64,000 bases of DNA from Ktedonobacter sp. SOSP1-85 (GCF_016587415.1 NZ_BNJI01000001.1:907501-971500); one strand, 5' to 3'; positions 9,587-19,807 are shown, counted from the stretch's first letter. Numbers and translations: made by a program. Notes: generated from the letters alone by a model not told the origin.

Positions 9587-10313
9587 GTCTTCCTACTTAA
9601 TTAAAATACAGTTCTTTATCGTACATCTTTGCCTGGCAAACCTTGAGACTCAGCCATCTTTTTAGTAGGCAATTGTAAATATATCGAATATATACCAGGA
9701 ACGACGAAGTTAATCAAGCAACAGGTACTTTATACGGATTGCAAAAACCAGATTGATAGCAGAGTATAAATATTCTATTAAATTTTATAATTTCCTAGTG
9801 CTTCATAATTCCTTTTTCTGCTTCATCGCATTTCATATTTTCAGTTTGCTCTCAGTTATATTGATAAGCTTGCTTCTTTTATGTTATATTTATTTTACTG
9901 CTCTTGTGTTACTTGAGTGGTGCCAATAACTTTGTAACACAATGTGTGTATCCCTATGAGCCTTTTGTCTATTTGGAAAGAGAAGGGCTGCCTTGCCTCT
10001 ACTTGCTTACAGCGCTTCAGGCGCTCATTTTGAGCAATGCCTCTCTATCGATCCTGTGAGAGTGCAACGGCGTCACCGCCATCGGCGCCGCTTGACATTT
10101 TCCTGGATGAGAAACGCTCATACTGCATGTGAGCAACAGCACACAACATGTGTGCATAACTGGTGCATTGCTTTTCCCCTTCGGGTTACTACTTCCCTTA
10201 GTATTCCTGTTCCCCTCTTCTCTTTCTGCTCTTTGACTGCCACCCGTCCATCTCGAATGGCAATGGATTGCCTTCCATCTTCGACGATGCAGTGTTTGCT
10301 TTTGAAAGGAGCA
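9587..10313. other. Non-coding stretch inside the MITE-bounded island
   Basis: AT-rich upstream region of the mannosyltransferase-like gene, then sequence with only spurious short ORFs. I see a small hairpin AGCGCTTCAGGCGCT near 10010 that resembles the GC motif next to the long hairpins elsewhere. No gene is supported. Confidence 0.5.
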
Positions 10314-10368
10314 GATGGTACGTACAATTGCCCATCAGTGTACTGTTGAGGCAATTGTACGTACCATC
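10314..10368. repeat. Long hairpin, 19-bp perfect arms
   Basis: Arms 10314-10332 and 10350-10368 are exact reverse complements (GATGGTACGTACAATTGCC). The 17-base loop contains CAGTGTACTG, which extends the pairing. No adjoining gene end and no T-run. Confidence 0.85.
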
Positions 10369-10503
10369 CCTACATGTTTTTGCAGAAGCAGACAGCCCAA
10401 GGAGGAAGCATATTCTCGCTTCATTCTCGAAGGAATGGGCTTTCTGTCTTTCATTGTCGTTCTATTTTTGTTTCAAAATAGAAAGTATCTTTACACACAT
10501 GTT

Positions 10504-11230
<727 letters not shown>

Positions 11231-11416
11231 GTAAATTTTGAAATTATGTGAGCGGGTATTTTGACAATTCGGTGAGCGGTTCAGCCTTTTTGACGAAAGG
11301 TTCATAGCACCCGGCAGAAAACTCTTCCCCTGCCAGGTGCTATGAACCTTTCGTCAAAGAAACCGAATCGACCACGGAATTACCACATTTTCGCTCACAT
11401 AATTCCAAAATTTACA
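11231..11416. mobile_element. MITE-like palindromic element, copy 2 (inverted)
   Basis: Near-exact reverse complement of copy 1, with identical outer ends except that the terminal base on the left (T at 10503) is separated from the rest by the group II intron. The right end, ...CCAAAATTTACA at 11416, abuts a truncated hydrolase gene. Together with copy 1 it brackets 4.5 kb. Confidence 0.85.
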
Positions 11417-11607
11417 GCATCCAGGCTGATCGCTAGAAATCCGGCCTGTGCGAGACTAATCGCGTGAGCTTCGATCTTCTCTTTATTTCCGCCAAAGCCG
11501 TGGTAGAACAACACCGTTCCCCGCTCGGCACATGTCTCTCTGGAAGTGTGGAAGTAGAGAAGGGCAGGAACAGAAGCAACAGTGGTAACTTCTTTTGTAA
11601 GAGGCAT
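11417..11607 (-). pseudogene. Alpha/beta hydrolase, N-terminal fragment
   Basis: The 64 residues up to the element carry the start of an alpha/beta hydrolase fold: strand GTVLFYHGFGGNKEKIEA with the oxyanion-hole HGFGG, then LAQAGFLAISLDA. Codons after SLDA come from the MITE and stop at once. The nucleophile elbow and the rest of the catalytic triad are missing, so the fragment cannot be an active hydrolase. The start ATG at 11607 immediately follows the stop of the small upstream ORF. Confidence 0.75.
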
Positions 11608-11832
11608 TCAGGGAACCCTTTCTGTTGGAGAGAATCCTGCTTGTTCAACCGCTTCAGTGTAAAGCACGGAATGAAATGGCTCTCCCCCAATTTGTATGAA
11701 TGATGAGCTGATTGAAATCAGGCTCTTTTCAGAATTTGCGTGTGAAGATGCCAGGCCAACTTTTGTCTGCTCCACGCAAAAAACTTGCTGCACAACAATA
11801 ACAAGTGACGTGAGCGCAGCACAAAAGAGCAT
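11608..11832 (-). CDS. Possible small exported protein
   Basis: A 74-residue frame beginning MLFCAALTSLVIVV, which looks like a signal peptide or single membrane segment, and ending in a TGA directly before the hydrolase ATG. It has no ribosome site and no family I recognise. The tight abutment to the hydrolase start is the only support, and it could be a chance frame. Confidence 0.25.
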   Translation of the reverse strand: MLFCAALTSLVIVVQQVFCVEQTKVGLASSHANSEKSLISISSSFIQIGGEPFHSVLYTEAVEQAGFSPTERVP

Positions 11833-11871
11833 AGAGAGCAATCGCTCTCTATGCCCACAAATGCCAAACGC

Positions 11872-12840
11872 TTACTCAGGCAATGGCCCCATATAGCGTA
11901 GCCAGATCTCATACGCAAGCTCTAGCGCGTTCGCCTCAATTCCATATGGCGCGAAAAAGGTGCATACGCGCTCAATGTCGCGTTGCAGCAGTTCCAGAAC
12001 CGCCGGGCTATGGCGTGGATCAACGGCCTGGGCAAAATCGATAATGATCACCTTCCCTTCCCAGTAGAGAATGTTGTACTCCGAGAGGTCGCCATGCACC
12101 CGGTTGCATGAAAACATCAACTCTATGTCGGTAAGAATCTGTGTGAAGAGTGGCCTGGCCTCTTCAGGTTCCAGTGTCACTTCACGCAAGAGCGGAGCCT
12201 GGTGCTCACGATCACCCAGGTACTCCATCAGGACGGCATTACCAATGTGCGAGAGAGGCTTTGGTGTATGGACGCCTGCTTCATAGAGCTGCATCTGCGT
12301 CTCATACTCATAGCTGATCCATGAAGAGACCTGCAAGGCACGCGCCTTGGTATTCTTACGCGACATGACTCGCTTAGCCCGGGAATTGCTCATCGCCTTT
12401 TTATGCTCATCAACCACCACACGACTCTGACGATAGACGGCATCATTGCGCAGGCTTCTAAACATACGCGGGCGATACACTTTCGCCGCCAGCACATCAT
12501 ATCCACTGGAAGGGTGAGCAACGCAGCAGAAGACGGATGCCTCTTTCCCGCTTTTGGCGATATAGAGCACATCAGAGATCAGGTCCTCTTCATAGAACTG
12601 CGAGAGCGAGGATTGAATCCAGGGTCCATCGCGCTGCGAAGAGAGCATCGTTGGGTGAAATTCCTTGGATGCACTGGCATCTGCGGCCTGCTCCTTAAGC
12701 CAGAGCTGGACATCTTTATTGCTTTCATAGCTTGTCTTACGCGTAGGCTTGGGCTGGTGCCTGGTGCGGTACTTGTTTTTCATCTTGACGAATGAAGAGC
12801 TATTCTCTTCAAAATCGAACTCATCGTTGTTCTCGTACAC
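11872..12840 (-). CDS. RIO-type serine/threonine kinase (RIO1-like)
   Basis: An atypical protein kinase of 322 residues. The basic N-terminus is followed by the RIO flexible-loop region and SGKEASVFCC, the glycine-poor P-loop equivalent. The catalytic loop is HGDLSEYNIL, with the catalytic aspartate and metal-binding asparagine, and the metal-binding IIDFAQAVDP follows. These are RIO1 rather than ABC1 or APH signatures. In archaea and eukaryotes RIO1 acts late in small-subunit ribosome maturation; the role of bacterial members is uncertain. A GTG start at 12840 is preceded 5 bases upstream by AAGGAG. Confidence 0.9.
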   Translation of the reverse strand: MYENNDEFDFEENSSSFVKMKNKYRTRHQPKPTRKTSYESNKDVQLWLKEQAADASASKEFHPTMLSSQRDGPWIQSSLSQFYEEDLISDVLYIAKSGKEASVFCCVAHPSSGYDVLAAKVYRPRMFRSLRNDAVYRQSRVVVDEHKKAMSNSRAKRVMSRKNTKARALQVSSWISYEYETQMQLYEAGVHTPKPLSHIGNAVLMEYLGDREHQAPLLREVTLEPEEARPLFTQILTDIELMFSCNRVHGDLSEYNILYWEGKVIIIDFAQAVDPRHSPAVLELLQRDIERVCTFFAPYGIEANALELAYEIWLRYMGPLPE

Positions 12841-13426
12841 ACGTACTCCTTGTGGGTATGTCTATAAGAAGTCCTGCGGCATAATGAATGGCAGGAAGAA
12901 AAGGGGTGGGAGTGTCCAGCAGCAGGATGCAGGTATGAAAACACCATGGAGAGGGCATAGTTCGCCCCAAGTGTTTGTCTGCAAGGAATACGAGTATTGG
13001 CTTCAGGGAAGGGTGAAATTCGCCCTCTTAAACCACAAATTCAACCTGCTCTATAGCATAACGAGGTGGGAACCATAGAACATCTACGCTGTAGTTTGAG
13101 AGCCATAGGAGAGACAGCCATGCATACCAACATAACTGCATAAAAGAGGGGGTGCGGAGGCTATTCATGAAGAAGCCATGCACACACGACCAAAAGTGAT
13201 CCTATGCTTTTTTCAGCGCGCAACAGGTATTAGTTAAACGATTGCCACCTTGCTGCTGGAAACTGAGAAGAGAATTACTTGCGCCATATGTACACCTCCG
13301 AGAAAATGAAGTATAAAACCATTTTACCATAAGACCATTATAGACGCAAGCAAAAATTGCCATTTCATCAGGGCCTCTCGAAAGTCCTCTATCCTCTTCT
13401 GTCTCGGCTCGCAAGCTCGCCTCTTG
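12841..13426. other. Non-coding divergent region
   Basis: Region between the RIO kinase (minus) and the oxidoreductase (plus). The translated frames here cross the long inverted repeat at 13427 and are spurious. I see no RNA gene or other supported feature. Confidence 0.5.
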
Positions 13427-13484
13427 TAGTGTGTATGGGCGTGTGGCATGAGCTTTTGCCCATGCCACACGCCCATACACACTA
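13427..13484. repeat. Perfect 24-bp inverted repeat (long hairpin)
   Basis: Arms 13427-13450 and 13461-13484 are exact reverse complements with a 10-base loop. On the right flank the minus strand reads TTTCGCGCTTGCGGCGCTC, the same GC-rich motif that flanks the repeat at 5164 and, reversed, the one at 58722. No gene ends here. Confidence 0.9.
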
Positions 13485-13638
13485 CCCTTGAGCGCCGCAA
13501 GCGCGAAAGCAGATACGGCAAAGCAAAATAAAAAAACCTGACCAATTCCATTTGCTGCTGGGCAAGAGAAAAGCATAAGATAGGAGAAGGAGAATATACA
13601 AGCGTTCAGCAAATAGTTCGTTCCAAAGGAGGAGACGT

Positions 13639-14598
13639 ATGGCTCTCAAGGTAGGTGTAATCGTTCCACAGGGGTGGCGCATGGACCTGGTTGGTATCGC
13701 GGACCCCGTTGAGGCATATGAAACTATGACGCGCGTCGCCCAGGAGGCTGAGGCGCTAGGCTTTGATTCGATCTGGCTCTTTGATCATTTTCACACCGTC
13801 CCGACGCCAACGCAAGAGCCGACCTTTGAATGCTGGACCAGCACAGCAGCCCTGGCACGCGATACCAAGCGCGTTCGTATTGGACAGATGGTCTCCTGCA
13901 ATAGCTATCGCAATCCAGCCCTCCTGGCGAAGATGGCGAGCACCGTTGATGTCCTGAGCCATGGACGCCTGGACTTTGGCATCGGCGCGGGCTGGTATGA
14001 GCAAGAGTACAATGCCTATGGCTATCCCTTCCCTGATGGGCCAACGCGCCTACGCCAGCTTCGTGACGCGGTGCGCATCATCAAAAGCATGTGGACGGAT
14101 GAAGAAGCCGTATTTGAGGGTAAATTTCACCAGGTTCGCGGAGCCATCAATCAGCCCAAGGGAGCTCAAAAGCCCCATATTCCTTTGTTGATCGGCGGCG
14201 GTGGCGAAAAGGTCACGCTCAAGCTCGTCGCGCAATACGCCGACGCCTGCAATATTGGCCACCTGGATAATGAAGGGCTGGCCCGCAAGTTTGCGATCAT
14301 CAAAGATCACTGTGAAGAGGTGGGGCGCGACCACAATGAAATTCGCCGCACTGTTCTCTTCAACTGTGCCATTGCTGAAACCGACGAGGAGGCGCTCGCC
14401 AAATCTGAGTACTACAAACGCAACATTCCCTCGGGACGTTTACGTGAGCAGGCTCTTGTAGGCACTCCTGATGCCATTCGTAAGCGCCTGGTCGAGATTG
14501 AGCAGGCTGGGGCCCAGGAGTTGATCATCTTCCTGCAAGACGCCGCTCAACTCACTTCGCTCCGCCTCTTCGCCCAGGAATGCCTAGCGAAACAGTGA
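13639..14598 (+). CDS. LLM-class F420-dependent oxidoreductase
   Basis: A luciferase-like TIM-barrel monooxygenase/dehydrogenase family protein of 319 residues. The N-terminus LKVGVIVPQG, EALGFDSIWLFDHF, SNGRLDFGIGAGW-type segment (SHGRLDFGIGAGWYEQEY) and PLLIGGGGEK phosphate-binding region are hallmarks of F420-utilising members. The substrate cannot be told from sequence. An excellent ribosome site (AAAGGAGGA) precedes the ATG. It is monocistronic, with a hairpin terminator after the stop. Confidence 0.92.
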   Translation: MALKVGVIVPQGWRMDLVGIADPVEAYETMTRVAQEAEALGFDSIWLFDHFHTVPTPTQEPTFECWTSTAALARDTKRVRIGQMVSCNSYRNPALLAKMASTVDVLSHGRLDFGIGAGWYEQEYNAYGYPFPDGPTRLRQLRDAVRIIKSMWTDEEAVFEGKFHQVRGAINQPKGAQKPHIPLLIGGGGEKVTLKLVAQYADACNIGHLDNEGLARKFAIIKDHCEEVGRDHNEIRRTVLFNCAIAETDEEALAKSEYYKRNIPSGRLREQALVGTPDAIRKRLVEIEQAGAQELIIFLQDAAQLTSLRLFAQECLAKQ

Positions 14599-14623
14599 TA
14601 GAATACCAAGAAAAATGCTGACA

Positions 14624-14676
14624 CATATCCTGATGGCTCCCAGGTGTTCACGCAGGGAGACATCGGGATATGTTTT
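14624..14676 (+). terminator. Hairpin terminator after the LLM oxidoreductase
   Basis: CATATCCTGATGGCTCCC pairs with GGGAGACATCGGGATATG with two mismatches across a 13-base loop, and TTTT follows. Confidence 0.6.
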
Positions 14677-14712
14677 ACATATCGTGTAGGCGCGCGAAAG
14701 GGAAACGCTCTC

Positions 14713-15171
14713 ATGACTAAATTTATTTCACAGCAGGAACGCCTTGACGCTGTTCTCAGCACACTGAACCTTCCCCCTGCTCTTCAAATTCGCTACTGGA
14801 GAGAGGATGATATGCCAGCGATAAATCACCTATTAGAACTTCAAGGCTGGCCTCTCTATCCGAATCCGGAAGAGGTATGGCGCCATTCATGCCCTACACT
14901 CGTCGCGGAAAAGGATGTGCGAGTAGTTGGCTATGTACGAGGTTTAACTGATGAATCGGTCATTATGCACATTGCGGACCTGATTGTTGATGCCAATTAC
15001 CGAGGATCAGGAATCGGTCGCCTGCTTATCGAGGCATGCCATCTCCTCTATCCAACTACGATTATCAACTTGATCGCGGAAAAGCCAGCCATCCCTTTCT
15101 ATGAAGCCATTGGCTTCGAGCAGCGACCAGAATGCTTTGTAAAAAAGCCCCTCCAAAGGAACAATCTATAA
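14713..15171 (+). CDS. GNAT-family N-acetyltransferase
   Basis: A 152-residue acetyl-CoA-dependent acyltransferase. LQIRYWREDDMPAINHLL is the usual first strand and helix, and IADLIVDANYRGSGIGRLLIEA contains the acetyl-CoA pyrophosphate loop (R-G-S-G-I-G). NLIAEKPAIPFYEAIGF is the last conserved motif. The substrate is unknown. I take the ATG at 14713 (MTKFISQ), with AAAGGG upstream, over the one at 14644, which falls inside the preceding terminator. It converges on comM. Confidence 0.85.
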   Translation: MTKFISQQERLDAVLSTLNLPPALQIRYWREDDMPAINHLLELQGWPLYPNPEEVWRHSCPTLVAEKDVRVVGYVRGLTDESVIMHIADLIVDANYRGSGIGRLLIEACHLLYPTTIINLIAEKPAIPFYEAIGFEQRPECFVKKPLQRNNL

Positions 15172-15202
15172 ACTTATTCCTCTGTAATGAGGCGGGCAAA
15201 TG

Positions 15203-16741
15203 CTAGCGCCCCACCTTGGGGCGATACTGAATGGCCTCAGCGATATGGGTTGCGCTAATGATGTCACTGCCAGCCAGGTCGGCGATACTACGCGCCAGTT
15301 TTAAGACACGGTGATAGGCGCGAGCCGAGAGATGAAGCTGCTGCATCGCAGCTTTAATCAAGCGCTCAGCCGCCTCATCATGTTCGCAGAAGGCACGCAC
15401 CTCGGCTGGTCCCATCTCCGCGTTACAGGTAAAACTTGAACCTGCGAAGCGTCTTAATTGACGCTCGCGTGCCTCCTGGACACGTGCGCGAATGACAGCA
15501 GAAGATTCCACACTGCGCTTCTCGGAGAGCTTCTCGTAGTCGACGCGTGGCACCTCAACATGAATATCAATGCGATCCAATAGGGGACCGCTCATGCGCT
15601 TCTGATAGCGCGCAATTGCCGTCGGCGAACAGACGCACTCTTTGATAGGGTCACTGAAGAATCCGCACGGGCACGGGTTCATAGCTGCAATCAACATAAA
15701 GTTGGCGGGATAGGTGATGGTACCCTGGGCGCGCGAGATGGTTACCACTTTATCTTCCAGGGGCTGGCGAAGCACCTCCAGAACATTCTGGCCAAATTCG
15801 GGCAGTTCATCAAGGAAGAGCACACCACGATGCGCCAGGCTGATCTCGCCCGGGCGTGGAAGACGACCACCACCCACAAGACCTGCGTGGCTCACGGTAT
15901 GATGGGGAGAACGAAAGGGACGTTGCAGCACCAGGGGCATATCTGAGGGCAGCATACCACTCACGCTATAGATGCGCGTGACATCGAGGGCCTCTTCAGT
16001 CGTCATTCGGGGCAGGATAGAGGGGGCAGAACGCGCCAGGAGCGTTTTTCCTGATCCTGGAGGGCCACTCAGCAGGATATTGTGTCCGCCACTGGCTGCG
16101 ACCTCCAGCGCGCGCTTGACATGCTCCTGTCCACGTACGGCGGCCATGTCCTGTGCATACTCAACATCGTTTGCCTGTCTGAGCAAGGAGATATCATAGG
16201 CATAGGGTTCGATAAGCTTCTGCCCATTGAGATGAGCAATCACTTGTGCCAATTTCTCAACCGGATAGACGGTAATATTCTCGACTAACGCAGCCTCTTT
16301 CGCGTCTACAGCGGGCACAAAGACCGCTTGTATATTCTTTTCACGTGCCAGGGCCACCATGGGCAGAATCCCATTCGTGTGGCGAACCGTTCCATCAAGC
16401 GAGAGTTCTCCCAGGAACAAATAGGGGGATAGATCGCCATGCCCACTCACAGGATCAATTTGCCCGTTCGCATACAGGATCGAGATCGCGATGGGGAGGT
16501 CAAACGAGGGGCCTTCTTTGCGGAGATCCGCCGGGGCGAGGTTGACCACCAGGCGCTTCATAGGAAACATATACCCGCTATTTTTGATCGCGGAACGCAC
16601 CCTCTCCCTGGCCTCATTTACCGCCGCATCCGGCAGACCTACAATCAAGAAAGCAGTCAGCCCATTGGAGACATCCACTTCGACTTCAATCAATGCACCA
16701 TCCAGACCAACAACCGAACAACTTCGAGCCATCGCCAGCAT
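15203..16741 (-). CDS. comM: YifB/ComM-family Mg-chelatase-like AAA+ ATPase
   Basis: A hexameric AAA+ helicase-like protein of about 512 residues. The N-terminal Lon-like fold is first (ALIEVEVDVSNGLTAFLIVGLPDAAV). The central Mg-chelatase ATPase has Walker A GPPGSGKT and Walker B GVLFLDELPEF, with the C-x-C-rich AMNPCPCGFFSDP loop and arginine finger region GPLLDRIDIHVEV. The C-terminal domain ends in AEAIQYRP. In naturally competent bacteria ComM drives branch migration during integration of transformed DNA. The start at 16741 is favoured because AGGAAGG lies 9 bases before it; the frame begins 9 bases earlier. Divergent from the TnpB element. Confidence 0.93.
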   Translation of the reverse strand: MLAMARSCSVVGLDGALIEVEVDVSNGLTAFLIVGLPDAAVNEARERVRSAIKNSGYMFPMKRLVVNLAPADLRKEGPSFDLPIAISILYANGQIDPVSGHGDLSPYLFLGELSLDGTVRHTNGILPMVALAREKNIQAVFVPAVDAKEAALVENITVYPVEKLAQVIAHLNGQKLIEPYAYDISLLRQANDVEYAQDMAAVRGQEHVKRALEVAASGGHNILLSGPPGSGKTLLARSAPSILPRMTTEEALDVTRIYSVSGMLPSDMPLVLQRPFRSPHHTVSHAGLVGGGRLPRPGEISLAHRGVLFLDELPEFGQNVLEVLRQPLEDKVVTISRAQGTITYPANFMLIAAMNPCPCGFFSDPIKECVCSPTAIARYQKRMSGPLLDRIDIHVEVPRVDYEKLSEKRSVESSAVIRARVQEARERQLRRFAGSSFTCNAEMGPAEVRAFCEHDEAAERLIKAAMQQLHLSARAYHRVLKLARSIADLAGSDIISATHIAEAIQYRPKVGR

Positions 16742-16939
16742 AAAACACATCCTTCCTCAACATACACATCTACATCCAATTATCTACGAAGCACACACAA
16801 AACACAAGCATACCAGCAAAATAGGCTATAAAAAGTGCGACTTCGTTTTTCACAGGCCATAAAAATAGGGAAGGAGATGAATACCAGAGTATACTGCTAA
16901 ACAGATGTTAAAAACGTTTCCAAGCAATGATGCCCGATG

Positions 16940-16968
16940 TTGACAAATGGAAACGTCTCTGGTAGAGT
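16940..16968 (+). promoter_or_regulatory. Promoter of the TnpB gene at 17059
   Basis: TTGACA (16940-16945), 17 bases, TAGAGT (16963-16968), about 90 bases before the chosen start. Confidence 0.55.
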
Positions 16969-17058
16969 TTAGTTGGAAAGAATGTTCTTCTCTAAAACGA
17001 CAAAAGATTGGCACATCGACTCGAAGGACGTGGTGTTGGAAAGGCAGGAGGCCACCAG

Positions 17059-18294
17059 ATGCAGTTGGTTGAACGACATCTCATTCGTCATCATGATGCA
17101 CGCTTTGCCGCCATTGACCAGGCGGCCTTTGCCTCCAAAAACCTCTATAACCAGGCCAATTACCACGTTCGGCAGGCCTTCATTCACGAGGGAACCTATC
17201 TCCCCTACGCCTCCATCTTTCATCGCTTAAAACAGCATGAAGCCTATCAAGCTCTGCCTCGCAAAGTCAGTAACGCCATCCTCATTCAAATCCACCACAA
17301 TTGGAGCGGCTTTTTTGAAGGCATGGAGGCTTACCGCGAAGACCCCTCTGCCTTCACGGGACGCCCCAAGATTCCTGGCTATCTCGACAAAACCAAGGGC
17401 CGTTTCCTGCTCATCTACGAGAAAAAAGCCCTGGGCAAGAGGGCATTCAAGCGCACAGGCAAGCTCGTGCCATCGGGACTCCCCATCGAGATCGCGACCC
17501 AGATCACCTGGGAAGCCATCAGGCAGGTGCGCATCGTTTCGCGCGCCGATGGCTACATGGTGGAGGTCGTCTATGAGCAGGAGATCCAACCAACTGCGGT
17601 CAATCCCCAGCTTCGAGCCGCCGTGGATGTAGGCGTCAATGTGCTGGCAGCCATCACCAGCGACAAACCTGGTTTTGTGCCTCGTCTGGTGAGTGGCAAA
17701 CCCCTCAAAAGCCTCAATCAGTGCTACAATAAAGAGCGCGCCAAGCAGCAGCAACGCCTCGCGCATGAGAACCGATACACCTCCCGTCACCTGGATCGTG
17801 TGACGACGAAGCGCAATCGCCGTGTGGATGCGTATCTGCACACGGCCAGCCGTCGGATCATTGATCTGTTGGTGAGCGAAGGCATCGGAACGCTGGTGAT
17901 TGGCAAGAACCCCTTGTGGAAACAAGAGGTGAGCATGGGGTGCAAGAACAACCAGCAGTTTGTGCAGATTCCCCATGCCCGTTTCCTTGAGCAGTTGACC
18001 TACAAAGCGCACCTGGTTGGGATCAGGGTCATCCTTCAGGAAGAAAGCTACACCAGCAAGGCCAGTTTTCTGGACGGCGACCCCATCCCAACCTATGAGG
18101 CCAACGCAGCTGAGAAGCCGGCGTTTTCAGGCAAGCGTGTGGCTCGCAGTTGGTATCGCGCCAGGGATGGACGCCTCATTCATGCCGATATTAACGGCAG
18201 CTACAACATTTTACGCAAAAGTAGCTCCGACCCTTTGCAAGTGGGGCGAGGAGTAGCGGGAGCCGCAGTTCTCCCCAGACGGCTGGCCGTCTGA
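17059..18294 (+). CDS. tnpB: TnpB-like RNA-guided nuclease with a non-canonical RuvC site
   Basis: An OrfB/TnpB protein of 411 residues. MQLVERHLIRHH...SKNLYNQANY is the usual start of this subfamily, and AGGAGG sits 7 bases before it. RuvC-I has its aspartate in AAVDVGVN (residue 190). Where other TnpBs carry I-x-x-E-D-L, this one reads GTLVIGKNPLWKQ with no acid. A pair of glutamates lies later in LQEESYTSKASFLD (328-329), and the last acid is in IHADINGSYN (377). The C-x2-C zinc ribbon of the other TnpBs in this window is absent. This matches a known TnpB group with a relocated catalytic glutamate. No TnpA is adjacent. Confidence 0.85.
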   Translation: MQLVERHLIRHHDARFAAIDQAAFASKNLYNQANYHVRQAFIHEGTYLPYASIFHRLKQHEAYQALPRKVSNAILIQIHHNWSGFFEGMEAYREDPSAFTGRPKIPGYLDKTKGRFLLIYEKKALGKRAFKRTGKLVPSGLPIEIATQITWEAIRQVRIVSRADGYMVEVVYEQEIQPTAVNPQLRAAVDVGVNVLAAITSDKPGFVPRLVSGKPLKSLNQCYNKERAKQQQRLAHENRYTSRHLDRVTTKRNRRVDAYLHTASRRIIDLLVSEGIGTLVIGKNPLWKQEVSMGCKNNQQFVQIPHARFLEQLTYKAHLVGIRVILQEESYTSKASFLDGDPIPTYEANAAEKPAFSGKRVARSWYRARDGRLIHADINGSYNILRKSSSDPLQVGRGVAGAAVLPRRLAV

Positions 18295-18334
18295 ACGGAT
18301 GACTCATAGGCGTATGGGTCATCATTTTAAGATA
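18232..18334 (+). ncRNA. Candidate omega RNA / right end of the TnpB element
   Basis: The last codons of tnpB contain CAGACGGCTGGCCGTCTG, a perfect hairpin, and a second hairpin (GATGACTCATA...GTATGGGTCATC) follows the stop with ATTTT after it. TnpB guide RNAs usually come from exactly this 3' region. The exact ends and guide are not determined, and the second hairpin may simply be a terminator. Confidence 0.35.
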
Positions 18335-18397
18335 CTGTATGCACAGAGCAGTTCCTCCTTCCCCAAGCCCCCACAAGCCAAAATAGGTGCAACTATA

Positions 18398-19702
18398 TCA
18401 CTCGACTTTGACACGTAAAAGGGAGGGCACCAGCCAGGCAATTACCAGCGTTGCCACAATACAGGCCACACCACCACTGATGACGGAGAGTTGCGGCGAG
18501 GCGACGCCCGCGACGACACCCGACTCAAACTGCCCTAACATAGGTCCGCCAATGACAAACATGGCGTTGACCGCGCTGATACGCCCCCGAAACTCATCCG
18601 GTGTTATAAGCTGTACAATTAAGCCGCGCAGGATCATACTGACCATGTCGGCCGCGCCAGCGCCAGCCAGCAAAAGCGTCGAAAGCCAGAGTGGGCCGGG
18701 AGCGAAACCAAACCCTACAATGCAGAGTCCCCAGCCCAACACTGCGACCACGACGCCTAACCCCTGCCGTGGAATACGGTTGATGATCCCCGTCAGTGGC
18801 GTCAGGGCCACCGCGCCAAGCGAGGTCGCCGCTACCAGTACGCCAAGCCCCTGCGCGCCCACATGCAGAATATCGTTGGCATAGACGGGAAGCAAGGCCT
18901 TGGGAGAGCCAAAGAACGTGGCAAAGAAATCAATCGAGAGCACACTTAAGATAATGGGATGGGCGCGCAGGAATTGTATCCCATCGCCAAGAGCCTTCCA
19001 GCCAGATTGAGGACGCTTCTCCACGGCCACGCGTGGAATATGCATGAGAAGCAAAGTGCCAATCACCACAAAGTATGTGGCAACATCTAGCCAGTACGTA
19101 GCCACAACGCCCAGCCAGCCTATGACATAGCCACCAAAGGCGGAACCAATGACAAAGGTAAGCTGCATCATGACCGAGTTAAGCGAGACTGCGCTGGCGA
19201 TCTGTTCACGAGGCACAAGCGTTGGTACCACCGCCTGACGAGCGGGAAATTCGAAGGCTGAGACCGAGGCCGAGATGAGGACAATCACATAGACCAGGTA
19301 GACATTAATGGCCCCCGAGAGCGTAAACAGCGCCAGGAGCGTTGACATACTGGCCATACTTATTTCAATTACCAACAGCATCTTCCGACGATCAATGATG
19401 TCAGCCAGCACACCTCCCACCAGCGAAAAGAGTAAGCGAGGAATCGCTTGTAGTAAGCCAATAATACCAAGCGCAATCGCGGAGTGCGTCAACAGATACA
19501 CCTGCCAGGAAACAGCCACAATCTGCATCTGTGTGCCCGCAGCGGAGATAAGTTGTCCCCAAAACAGTAAGGCATAGTTACGATTGCGTAGCACACTCCA
19601 ATGACTAGGGGGCTTTGAAGGGGGTAAAGCAACACCGCGGGTCGTTATCTCAGCTTCTACAGCGACCCGCGCCAGCGGTTCCTGATATCCATCCTTTTTC
19701 AT
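18398..19702 (-). CDS. MFS transporter (EntS/MFS_3-type exporter)
   Basis: A 434-residue major facilitator with twelve hydrophobic segments. LRNRNYALLFWGQLISAAGTQMQ is the characteristic first helix of MFS_3 exporters such as EntS. GGVLADIIDRRKML is the loop 2-3 signature, and FPARQAVVPTLVP and LNSVMMQLTFVIGSAFGG follow, all typical of the family. The substrate is unknown; relatives export siderophores or drugs. A 35-residue cytosolic tail precedes helix 1. It stands alone, convergent with the TnpB element. Confidence 0.88.
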   Translation of the reverse strand: MKKDGYQEPLARVAVEAEITTRGVALPPSKPPSHWSVLRNRNYALLFWGQLISAAGTQMQIVAVSWQVYLLTHSAIALGIIGLLQAIPRLLFSLVGGVLADIIDRRKMLLVIEISMASMSTLLALFTLSGAINVYLVYVIVLISASVSAFEFPARQAVVPTLVPREQIASAVSLNSVMMQLTFVIGSAFGGYVIGWLGVVATYWLDVATYFVVIGTLLLMHIPRVAVEKRPQSGWKALGDGIQFLRAHPIILSVLSIDFFATFFGSPKALLPVYANDILHVGAQGLGVLVAATSLGAVALTPLTGIINRIPRQGLGVVVAVLGWGLCIVGFGFAPGPLWLSTLLLAGAGAADMVSMILRGLIVQLITPDEFRGRISAVNAMFVIGGPMLGQFESGVVAGVASPQLSVISGGVACIVATLVIAWLVPSLLRVKVE

Positions 19703-19807
19703 GCATCAATCCCAAATAAACAAAAATTTGCATAGAACAAATACTTTATACAGAGTATATCATGCTCATCTGGAAGAGAATGGATCCAAAGGCGTCCCAG
19801 AGCTTTT

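Noticed and set aside
13202..13612. 136-codon minus-strand frame
   Set aside because: It reads through both arms of the perfect 24-bp inverted repeat and has no family similarity or ribosome site.
17227..18012. 261-codon frame antisense to the TnpB gene
   Set aside because: Shadow of tnpB; TnpB motifs are in the plus strand.
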